From assembly GCA_003255065.1 (NCBI GenBank), contig QAOA01006784.1, positions 128,591 to 192,590 on the forward strand: DNA of 64,000 bases, in the 5' to 3' direction. The DNA is from Cercis canadensis. Lineage: Eukaryota; Streptophyta; Magnoliopsida; Fabales; Fabaceae. Below, one piece after another: positions 49,254 through 58,541 of this stretch (positions are counted from its first letter, which is position 1; each line of letters opens with the position of its first letter). Below the pieces are notes generated by a model. That model was not told the origin of the DNA. It saw only the letters and a program-made list of their open reading frames with translations, and did no database searches. A program made the position numbers and the translations under genes.

Positions 49254-50799
49254 AGGGGGCCTTTAATTTACCCCAGGCAGAATTATGGGGTTATATAACC
49301 CCATTCTAGGTGGCACAGTTACCACTATTCCTTGTGTTATGTGCTAAATCTAATGGTGGATATTTAATTTTAGTTACTTATTCAGTTGGTCATTTCTCAA
49401 CTTGTGTGGTAATATTAATTTGACCCACTAATATAATTAAAATTATGTTAGCACCCCACTTAAAATAATAATTTATGTTAAAACTTTTTTTTTTAGTAAT
49501 TAAATTACGTTAAAGTTTAGAGTACACAAAGTATGATATTCCTCTCCATTATATATTTTTCACAAACAAATTTATGAAATTTTTTTAAAATATTTATATT
49601 CAAATTTATACATAAAGATTCACAATTTAAAATAAAATTTTAAGCATGATAAAATTTAAAAATATACATTAATAAATAGATTAAGATGAGTGAAGAAGAA
49701 TAGTGTGAAAAACAAGTCAAAAAATTGAAAAGGATAAATCTCACTCTCTCCCTTACTCTTCATATTTGTAAGTAGGATTTGAATAAAATAAATTTTAAAC
49801 ATGATAAAATTTAAAAATATACATTAATAAATAGATTAAGATGAGTGAAAAATAATAGTGTAAAAAATAAGAACAGTATAGAAGATCATAACATGATAAA
49901 ATAAACTACCAAAAAAAAAAAGAAGTTATGTCTGACTATTTAATTAATTTAAAATTTTATTACATTAAATTTAAAAGGTAGAAACCAAACTTTTTTTAGC
50001 TTGTATAATTTATTTCTTTGGGGTGTAATTCTTTAAAGTTATGATAGAACGACACTGTTTTTCTTACCTAATATCAAATATTTTGAAGCTGAAAAAAGAA
50101 AAAAACTTGTCTTACTGCAGTAGGGGATTACAATAGTATCCATGTCCCACAAACTTTACTCAAGATTTGATATCTTTTGAATAAAAAATAACGTTATTTC
50201 TCACAATTTTTTAAAAAACTCTAACTATAACTTTTAGTTGATTAATGAGATAGAAATACTACTTTTTAATTATTGCATCATTTACACGATAGAGAAACTT
50301 GATTCCTCGGTTAATTTGGTGTCTAATTTTTTTTTTCTCATAAAACTGAAGACTGCATATTTATCTATAAATAAAAGATTCTTGCAAGCATGCCAAGAGG
50401 CTAATTTAAAATAAACATTTTGAAAAATCTCTTGATACATTGAAATGATTTTCATTGTGTTTTTAAGTAAATGTGTTTCTTTTTACCCCAAAGGTGAATG
50501 ACAATAATTCTTGTAGCATTCAACTTTGTTAATAAATACGCTAAAGTAGTTTTCTTGGTTGATTTCAAAGATATGAATGAAGGGAAAGGGAGAAAAAATG
50601 AAAAGGTGAGAAATGACAAGAAAATAAGAATTTTAAAAAATTTGGGGTTGATTTGTAATAAATAAAATTTTTGCCTATAGCAGGTTAAGTAAATATGTGA
50701 ATTCCCCTATAAGAACACTTGTTATAATTAAATTGGTCTAACTAAGATAGAATTATTTAACCTCATTTTTAGATGGGGTCAATTAAAGTTAAAGCCCCC
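49254..50799. mobile_element. Non-autonomous Mutator-like element with 9-bp target duplication
   Basis: GACATATAT occurs at 49245-49253 and at 50800-50808, directly flanking the ends. The ends are imperfect inverted repeats: the left reads GGGGGCCTTTAATTTACCCC and the complement of the right reads GGGGGCTTTAACTTTAATTG. The 1546-bp interior is AT-rich and noncoding, with an internal direct repeat of about 80 bases (49631-49713 and 49789-49872). A perfect 9-bp duplication is the Mutator (MULE) hallmark. No transposase is present. Confidence 0.75.
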
Positions 50800-50885
50800 G
50801 ACATATATTGACCGATAATGTTAATAGTCACAATTCCAACGTACCAAATGTCCCGCGATGGAGACCATCAACTCCAAATAATAAA

Positions 50886-51060
50886 GGGGGGTGCTATGCT
50901 ACACCCCCCTGAAATGACTTCTGTGTTTTTTTCAGGTTTTATTAATAAAATATTACTTTGCTTACCGGCTGCTTACACGTTTTGTTAATTATAAAGTGGA
51001 ACACAATAATTTAAGATTTACAAAGTTAGCCAACGTTTAGGGGTGTAGCATAGCACCCCC
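50886..51060. mobile_element. 175-bp MITE with 9-bp target duplication
   Basis: The terminal inverted repeats are about 22 bases: GGGGGTGCTATGCTACACCC at the left and its complement at 51039-51060. AATAATAAA flanks both sides (50877-50885 and 51061-51069), a perfect 9-bp duplication. Size and lack of coding sequence make it a MITE, and the 9-bp target suggests Mutator-type mobilisation. Confidence 0.85.
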
Positions 51061-51069
51061 AATAATAAA

Positions 51070-51635
51070 TATGTCTGGTGCTAATCAGATTAAAAGTCAA
51101 AGATCCTACTAGGCTACTACTCGAGCTTGCAAATCCATTAACTTTGATGGTGTAGGGCCAAAAATTCGTAATTCAACTGCCCAAGCACGTTCATCTGTTT
51201 TTCTATATATATCTAAACCAGTTAAATGGTTAATAACAAGGGAAATTGTGGAAATAATGGCAATTGAAGTAGGAGAAATTAAGAAGCAGGTGAATGGATA
51301 TTAATATTTCCAGCATTATTTTATAGAATTTTCACACCAAATGGTTTCTTTTCAACTTCGAGTTTGTATACAACACTGTAAAGTTATATACTTTTTTGTG
51401 AATGTGATCAAGTACCATTACTGATTACTCCATGCAAAAGCAGATTAGCAACGTGAATATTCACAAGGATAAAGTCAGTAACCTAGGGGTGGGCCACGAG
51501 ACATAACGATTGGAGTGTCTTTCTTTTTCAAGAGAGGCAGTTGAAGGCATTAAAGTATGCCAACGCGGTTCATAGTTAAGAAGATGAGCTAATTTAATAC
51601 ATGCTCAACCATACAAGCTCCTTTGTTAACCTTAG
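51070..51635. other. Upstream region of the glycine-rich protein gene
   Basis: No coding content is seen. The promoter of the gene at 51718 lies in the last few hundred bases. Confidence 0.4.
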
Positions 51636-51640
51636 CGTCG

Positions 51641-51649
51641 CTATATAAT
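51641..51649 (+). promoter_or_regulatory. TATA box of the glycine-rich protein gene
   Basis: CTATATAATC lies about 75 bases before the ATG, in a position that fits a short leader. Confidence 0.55.
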
Positions 51650-51717
51650 CCCTCATTCCTTCTTCTACTCCTCACCAATAGTCATCTTGAAGAGTTATAT
51701 TACTACTACACATCAAG

Positions 51718-52191
51718 ATGACTACTTCTAGGGTTTTTCTACTTATGCTTCTTGGTGCACTTTTTTGCACCAACATTCATGCCAGGAAGCTTGAGAAAGG
51801 TTCCTTTCAGCAACAGAAAAACTTCTACCATCGTCCAGGGTTTGGCGGCGGCCTTGGTGGAGGAGGTGGTGGTGGTTTTGGTGGCGGTGGAGGGTTAGGT
51901 GGTGGAGCTGGGTTTGGTGGGGGTGCTGGTGCAGGTGGTGGTGCTGGGGGTGGCCTAGGTGGTGGTGGAGGTGGAGGGTTTGGTGGTGGAGGCGGTGGTG
52001 GAGTTGGTGGTGGTTCAGGATTTGGAGGTGGTGCTGGTGCTGGTGCTGGTGGTGGACTTGGTGGCGGAGCTGGAGGAGGTGGTGGAGGAGGCTTTGGAGG
52101 TGGTGGTGGACTCGGTGGCGGGGCAGGAGCTGGTGGAGGATTTGGTGGCGGAGCTGGAGCTGGTGGCGGAGCTGGAGGTGGATTACCTTGA
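51718..52191 (+). CDS. Secreted glycine-rich (cell-wall type) protein
   Basis: A single exon of 157 residues. A signal peptide (about residues 1-22, MTTSRVFLLMLLGALFCTN, cleavage after HA) precedes a short polar linker (RKLEKGSFQQQKNFYHRPG). About 115 residues of glycine-rich repeats follow, of the types GGGFGGG, GGGLGGG and GAGAGGG. This is the architecture of class I plant glycine-rich structural wall proteins, thought to be deposited in walls of vascular or protoxylem tissue or to modulate wall-associated signalling; no specific role can be assigned here. The long alternative frames across the repeat are by-products of the GGT/GGA codon pattern. The gene sits between Mutator-like elements. 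Confidence 0.88.
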   Translation: MTTSRVFLLMLLGALFCTNIHARKLEKGSFQQQKNFYHRPGFGGGLGGGGGGGFGGGGGLGGGAGFGGGAGAGGGAGGGLGGGGGGGFGGGGGGGVGGGSGFGGGAGAGAGGGLGGGAGGGGGGGFGGGGGLGGGAGAGGGFGGGAGAGGGAGGGLP

Positions 52192-52199
52192 AAGCAATT

Positions 52200-53981
52200 A
52201 CAGTACTAGTGTTTCAAAATAATTAAAACGAAAGCTATATCTATTCTTCGGCTTCATTATTAACATGTATTTGTAATGTGCTCATGTTGTATCTGTTTTA
52301 TTTTAATTTAAGATGGAAATAATTCTTCTAGATGTCCATTTGTACACACATGTATCCGTATCGGAGTTAATTAACAAGATTTATTGAAACTTTGTTCTAT
52401 TAACTCACTCGATGGGAACGCTTATATACAAAATTTTACATGTGCATGCCAACGATCATTATAATAAGTAAATTAAGATTATTGTTAATTCCACATGCAA
52501 CTCATGTGCATAAAAGTGGCTTGATATGACTCAATATTAATTTACTTTTCAACTTGGATAAAGTTTCACTTCTTTTTCAACTTAGGTTATAAAGTCGCTT
52601 GTATTACTATGCATGTTTATACGTCTAAATATATTATCTACTAGATTTTACTCATAAATTCTAATGCCCAAATACACAATTAAATCAAAGATCATATCTA
52701 ATTTTCACCCGAGAGGGTGGGCACAGGAAAACAAAAAAGATAATCTAAAGTTCAAACACTTGCTTTATTTGAAGACAGTGTCATGTTTTACTTGCAGTTT
52801 ATATGTCTAAATATTAAAATATGGATGTCATTATCTCTTAGTTTATTAGTTAAGTGAAACAAATTCAATTATTGCAGATATTCCAACATTAGGTAATTAA
52901 ATTAAGCAGAAAAACCAATAATGCAAAGAACTGAAAGGAATTCAATGAATTGAAGGATAGAGTATAATTATTCTTTCACTCGATATATTTCTAAAGAGAT
53001 CGTATAAGAAAGGAGAGTAAAGGTAAAACAAATCAACTACATAAATCATGATGAGAAAGAAAGAAAAGTTTACTGCCTATATATATATATATATAAACCG
53101 AAGGTCCATGGGTCTTGCAATTGCTGGTGGAAAATCATTGTCAATCTGGTCTATAGCTGTATATATATATATATACGCTGTAGTTGACTACTTGTCAACC
53201 ATTATTATGAGACACTCATAAGTAAAAAGCATCTGGAAAGAAAAGAATAGGGAAAAAAATAGTGCAAACAGGGGGTGTTCATTGCTGGTGTAATTCGTTA
53301 TACGATTATGGGTGAAGCCATTAAATATGAATAGACCTTTTTCCTCAATTGTGCGGCGGCAACTGCTTGTCATATATAGCCTTCGTTACTATTTTAACTT
53401 CCATTCAGTGGATAGTGGTGGGGTCAAAATCTTGGTTTAAAGGGCACAAGATTGGAAGTAGTTGAAGAGCTTGTTTAGATAATTAATAAAAAGAGTCTAA
53501 TAAATTAGACGGAGTACATGTTTATAAGAATGAAACATATAATCATGAATGAAAAAAACCATGTCTAGAGATCTGTATAGAAACTTTTTAAAACGTGATG
53601 TATATATATTTTACAACGATTACTTAAACCTTGATTTTATTATGAAAATTTATATTTCAATATATGAAGTTCAAATATCTTGATCACCAAAAATAAAGAG
53701 TTACGCTTCTGTATATATATATAAGGCCTAATCAGTTTAGAATTTTTTTTTTTCAAGTATTGTTTCCAATATACTNAATCAGTTTAGAATTTTTTTTTTC
53801 AAGTATTGTTTCCAATATACTTTTCAGATGGTATTTAGTGATTTTAAACATAAAATCTATTCCTCAGCTTCAAACTTTTTTTTTAAGAGGGCTATATTAT
53901 TTTGGTCACAAAATAATTGTTTCCTATATAAGACCACCATCTAACACTGTTTAGCTATATTTATTTTGGTCTCAACCAACA
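52200..53981. other. Intergenic DNA, no gene seen
   Basis: AT-rich with TA microsatellites near 53078-53094 and 53160-53176. The N at 53776 separates two near-identical copies of about 46 bases (53730-53775 and 53777-53821), again an assembly-overlap pattern. Confidence 0.5.
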
Positions 53982-53990
53982 GGAACATTA

Positions 53991-55121
53991 GGCAAATTGA
54001 TTGAAATAATACAATTTTGTAAATTATTTACACAAATGGAATACTTTCTAAATTATTTACGTAAAATGAGTACTTTTAAATATTTTATTAATTTTTCAAT
54101 CAGAGTTAAACACGCTTTTACTTATGTAAAACGTGTATAAACTAAACACACTTTATAACATTCTCTCAAAGCATGTCTATTATTCACTAGAATAGGCGTG
54201 AGAAAGATGGGGAACACACTTTATAAGTAAAATGTATTTTTGAAGGACATGTTTTACAAGTAAAGTGTATTCTCAAGGGACATGTTTTACAGATAAAACG
54301 TGTTGCTTAGAAAAGTGTGTACGGGTGGTAAACTTGAAGTAAAACATATTTTCAAAAGACACACTTTACAAATAAAGTATGTTACTTGCGAACACGCTTT
54401 ATCTATAAGGCGTAAAGCGTGTTCCCAAAAGCGTGTATGGGTCTTGAGTTGTGTGTGATGCCACAGATTGCTTATAATTTCTTGACATTCACCTGGCAGG
54501 CAGCTGAGCTCGGAGGTCTTTTGAAACTCATGCTTAGAAATCCACCATTTAATTTTATGATCCACACTTGTCCACTGCACGTTGATGGGTCAGAGTTAGC
54601 ATACACTTATTGGTTAGAGGGACGAGACTAGATGCAAGAAGGCGACAAATTATCCAACTTTTGTTTTTGCTTTTCTCCATAAAATGGAAATCTCTCTGGT
54701 CAATATCTTTCTTTTTTTCTCGGGAGGAAAAGGAAACGGCACCTTTCAATAAATTTGAACGTCTCGATTTGATTGAAATGAAGAACGGTGACCCCAAAAG
54801 TTGGGAACACGTTTTAGTTGTAAAACGCATTTATTGAGAATACACTTTATTTATAAAATATGTTTTTTAAAAATATGTTTTATTTATAAAACGTGTTCTC
54901 TATATTTCTCACGCCTATTCTAGTAAATAGTAAACATATTTTGAGAAAAAATATTATAAAGTGTGTTTAATTTATACATATTTTATACAAATAAAAATAT
55001 ATTTAACTTTAATTGAAAAATTAATAAAATATTTAAAAATATTCATTTCACATAAATAATTTAGAAAGTACTCAATTTATGTAAATAATTTATAAAATTA
55101 TATTATTTCAGACAATTTGCC
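53991..55121. mobile_element. Non-autonomous Mutator-like element with about 230-bp inverted repeats
   Basis: The ends are long inverted repeats. GGCAAATTGATTGAAATAAT opens the left, and the complement of the right opens GGCAAATTGTCTGAAATAAT. The match continues for about 230 bases through the CTAGAATAGGCGTGAGAAA segment. The flanks GGAACATTA (53982-53990) and GGAACATCA (55122-55130) form a 9-bp target duplication with one difference. Inside the arms are about ten copies of a near-palindrome of the form ACACGTTTTA-spacer-TAAAACGTGT. The centre (about 54440-54790) is unrelated unique sequence that could be captured host DNA but was not recognised. Confidence 0.88.
54108..54425. repeat. Tandem near-palindromes in the left arm of the Mutator-like element
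   Basis: Variants of CACGTTTTACAAATAAAGTG and AACACGCTTTATCTATAAGG recur at about 54112, 54211, 54248, 54281, 54358 and 54391. More copies occur in the right arm at about 54808, 54838 and 54870. Confidence 0.75.
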
Positions 55122-55249
55122 GGAACATCACCTCTGATGTCTCTTCCCATTCACCTTCGACCCTCTTTTAAGCTATGGATACCTACAGCTTTCCTTTGTA
55201 CCAACCAATATGCTTCTTATTCCCTCTACTTCTCATGAAAATTAGCTTT

Positions 55250-55805
55250 CTCTCTAATCTCTATATAAAATGTCCACTGAGCTCATTTCGAGTGGATACT
55301 TGACAACAATTAATCTAGTGCCCTTTGGGGAACAATGGAAGAAAATGACAAAAATCATTACCCATGATTTGCTTTCTCCACAAAAGCATCAGTGGCTGAT
55401 AACCTTGTCCAATATCTGTATAAACAATGTGAAAATTTGGACAAGGGTGGTCTGATAGATAATGTCAGGATTGAAACACAACATTATTGTATTCTGGAAA
55501 TGTGATTTCGAAAATGGTTTTCAATAATAAGGTATTTCGGAGAGGGTTGATGAACATGTAGAAGCTATTTTCACACTTCTGAAGTATTTATATGCGTTTT
55601 TGTGTTTCTTTTTGCTGCGTTTAAGAGTACTTGAGTTGGATGGCCATGAAAAGATTTTGAGAAAAGCTATGAACGGTAAAGAAAAACCATGATTCAATCT
55701 TTAAAGATAGGATTCGACAATGGAAGGAAGGGAGAAAGAATAAGGATGTGGAAGATTGCCTTCATGTTCTCATCACATTGAAACAAGCCAATGATATAAC
55801 TTGGT
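55250..55805 (+). pseudogene. CYP79-like cytochrome P450 relic
   Basis: The first open stretch (55270-55455) reads [19 protein letters not shown] and [10 protein letters not shown], which matches the segment 'SRGYLTT..VP.G.QWKKMRR...LSP.RH.WL' near the N-terminal third of CYP79 enzymes. Decayed matches follow in other frames: RIETQHYCGNVIRKMVFNN, LELDGHEK-like sequence near 55630, and VEDCLHVLITLKQAND at about 55750-55793. Stops and frameshifts separate them. The heme-binding cysteine region is absent. CYP79s convert amino acids to aldoximes, precursors of glucosinolates, cyanogenic glucosides or defence volatiles; this copy cannot do so. It starts just outside the Mutator-like element that ends at 55121. 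Confidence 0.8.
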
Positions 55806-55809
55806 ACTG

Positions 55810-56427
55810 ACATTGATTCGATTGCACACACACAAATATATTTATCTGTCTTATTGATTGAAGGTTGAAATTGATCACATGTAACAACCTTAGCTTTTAA
55901 TACAATTGTTACCATGCATATTGCAGATTATATTATTCCCTCATCCACCAAGTCATTGAATTAATTTCTGGTTAATTTGTGATGATGAAAATGCAGTAGC
56001 TTCTTACTTCTCATTACTCTATATGCCTTAATAATAAAGTGGAATTGGGTTATTCAACAGTTTTAAACAGTAAAACACTCCTAAAACTATTATAACGGTG
56101 TTGTGCAGCTCAAGTTTATTTGCTTATGTTGGTTCTTTTTTGCAAATTATAGTGTAGGGATTTTCTGGTTAAAGTAACTAAATATTTGTATTGAATATGC
56201 TCATACTTATATTAATAAGGGTGTCAGTCAAATTAGTTCCGGCTTAGCAGACTAATCCTGTTTAAATAAGTATAGGACTGACTTAGGCTCCTAAAATAAT
56301 CGCTCATATAAAACGGGCCTATTTGGCCCGATCCAAAATTGGTCCAGCATAAATTTATCTTTTTTTTTTTTTTTNTTTTAAAAAAAAAAAGAAAACTCAA
56401 TCTTTAAAAGTTAAATAGAATTCTTCA
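55810..56427. other. Intergenic DNA, no gene seen
   Basis: AT-rich, with the N at 56375 in a T-run followed by an A-run. No gene was recognised. Confidence 0.45.
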
Positions 56428-56436
56428 AAATAAATA

Positions 56437-57781
56437 GGGAAAAGTCTAAAAAAATTCCCTGAATTATATTCTTATTGCACTTTACCTCCCATGCTTCAAA
56501 AATTTAGGAAAGATCTCCTTCAACTACTAAAATGTGTGTTTTATCCTCAAGACCTAGACGGACATCCATTAATGGACGGAAAGAATCACGTGCTTGGCAC
56601 GTGGAGTGTTTAATCTGGGCCATAGTGCAATTTATAAGGCTATAAATAAAAATAAATTTATTAAAATAGGGTCAAAAAGTAATATTTAAAAAGTTTTGGG
56701 GGTTAAATTATAATATTCAAAAATTATCATCTTCAACCTCCAGCGGGTATCCATTTCCAGAATTCAACCCGTTTTCAAATTCATTCGGGTCTTCTTCATA
56801 TCTCTCTTATTTCTCAACTAAAATTTGCAAATCATATATCATTTTAAAGCTTGTAAAATTTGTAACAACATTATGCTATTAGTTTTAAAATTGAAGCTCA
56901 AAATGAAGCACGAAAAGCTAAAGGCAGCAGCGGTACATGTCACTAAATCCGGCCAATCAAGAGTGAATTTCTCCAAATTCTTTTAGGGATTTTGTGCGAA
57001 ATTCGTTTTCTAACACTACCCAAGCAATTTCTTTTTTCAAATGGTTCAATCTTTCTCCAAATTCTTTAAGGGGTTTCGAAATTCATTTTCTAACACTACC
57101 CAAGCAAGTTTTGAGGATATTAACTATGNTCTTCATATCTCTCTTATTTCTCAACTAAAATTTGCAAATCATATATCATTTTAAAGCTTGTAAAATTTGT
57201 AACAACATTATGCTATTAGTTTTAAAATTGAAGCTCAAAATGAAGCACGAAAAGCTAAAGGCAGCAGCGGTACATGTCACTAAATCCGGCCAATCAAGAG
57301 TGAATTTCTCCAAATTCTTTTAGGGATTTTGTGCGAAATTCGTTTTCTAACACTACCCAAGCAATTTCTTTTTTCAAATGGTTCAATCTTTCTCCAAATT
57401 CTTTAAGGGGTTTCGAAATTCATTTTCTAACACTACCCAAGCAAGTTTTGAGGATATTAACTATGGTTTTTTGAGTTTCTAGCTACGATTTCACTTTTTC
57501 ACTTTTTATCTTATTCCTCTTTAATTAAGAATGAATTTCTCCAAATTTTTTAAAGGATTTTAGAGTTCCTAGCTATGGATTTCTGGCTTTTTGGTTTTCT
57601 AAGTTTTGAGATTGCACGTGCATGGCACGTGATTCTTTCCATCCATTAATGGATGTCCGTCTGGGTCTTGGGGGTAAAACGTACATTTTAGTAGTTGAAG
57701 GAGGTCTTTCCTACATTTTTGAAGCATGAGGGGTAAAGTACAATAAGAGTATATTTCATGGGAGTTTTTTAAACTTTTCCC
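56437..57781. mobile_element. Non-autonomous Mutator-like element with about 170-bp inverted repeats
   Basis: AAATAAATA flanks both ends exactly (56428-56436 and 57782-57790). The ends are inverted repeats: the left opens GGGAAAAGTCTAAAAAAATT and the complement of the right opens GGGAAAAGTTTAAAAAACTC. They stay similar for about 170 bases through GACGGACATCCATTAATGGA and an AATCACGTGC motif. The interior includes the N-flanked 336-bp duplication at 56793-57465, which is probably artefactual, so the real element is likely about 1.0 kb. No coding sequence was recognised. Confidence 0.88.
56793..57465. repeat. 336-bp tandem duplication around a single N
   Basis: 56793-57128 and 57130-57465 have equal length and appear identical by eye, separated only by the N at 57129. 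This is the largest of the N-junction duplications and is best read as an unmerged contig overlap. Confidence 0.92.
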
Positions 57782-57790
57782 AAATAAATA

Positions 57791-58130
57791 TTGTAAGTTC
57801 AATAAAAAAAATATAATAAATATTTTCAATTAATATTCAAATTAATCATTAATTAAATGACTTGTAGTAATTTTTAAACTAATTTTAATATCATTCTTAT
57901 TGTTGTCATGAAAAAAAAAAAAGTAAATTTTACCTCTGTTAAAATTCGATATCGTTTGTTTTTGGTAACAGAAGAGTACGCAATTCGACATCGTTTGAAA
58001 CACGTGTAGTTTGACCTCCAAAAATCAATAAATAAATAAAAAAAGACATAACCAAAAAAGGAAAAATTAGACAAATAGAAAAGAAGGACAGAACTTGTTG
58101 GCGGCGATCTTCCCCTTCACTCCCTTCAAC
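57791..58130. other. Upstream region of the E2 gene
   Basis: AT-rich. Sequence from about 58100 onward becomes C/T-rich, like a leader, and an untranslated first exon with an intron before 58500 is possible. Confidence 0.35.
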
Positions 58131-58541
58131 GATCAACCCTACCATTTGATCTGCAAATCTCTTCCTTCGCCGATTAGGTCAAGCTTCTACAACCTCCATT
58201 TAATCTCTTTTTCTTCCTTAATCTCTTTTATAGTCTAGGCTTTGTGTTTCTCTTAACTTTTTTTTTTCTGCGAAATTCGATCACTGAGATGAAAGATTCT
58301 TTTCTCATTCGTGTAGTCTACTTGAAATATTGAAATCACAGAAATTCAAATCCGCATCTAGCGCAGTTGGGGTTTGATTTTTTTGCTCTATAACATATTG
58401 GGTTAATTGCAGCACAGAGATATCGTTTTTGCATTGCAATATCTGTTTATATGAATAATTTTGAAGTATAATGGTGTTAAAGTTGTGAATTTTTGAAATT
58501 AGATTTGAAGTGGGGAACAAGAGAACTCTAACAGCGTAGTC

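Noticed and set aside
51959-52222. Val/Glu-rich alternative frame across the glycine-rich gene
   Set aside because: It arises from reading GGT/GGA glycine codons in another frame; the signal peptide belongs to the glycine frame.
54287-54837. Overlapping open frames of 70-97 codons inside the Mutator-like element
   Set aside because: None has a recognisable domain, and several run through the hairpin repeats, so no gene is called.
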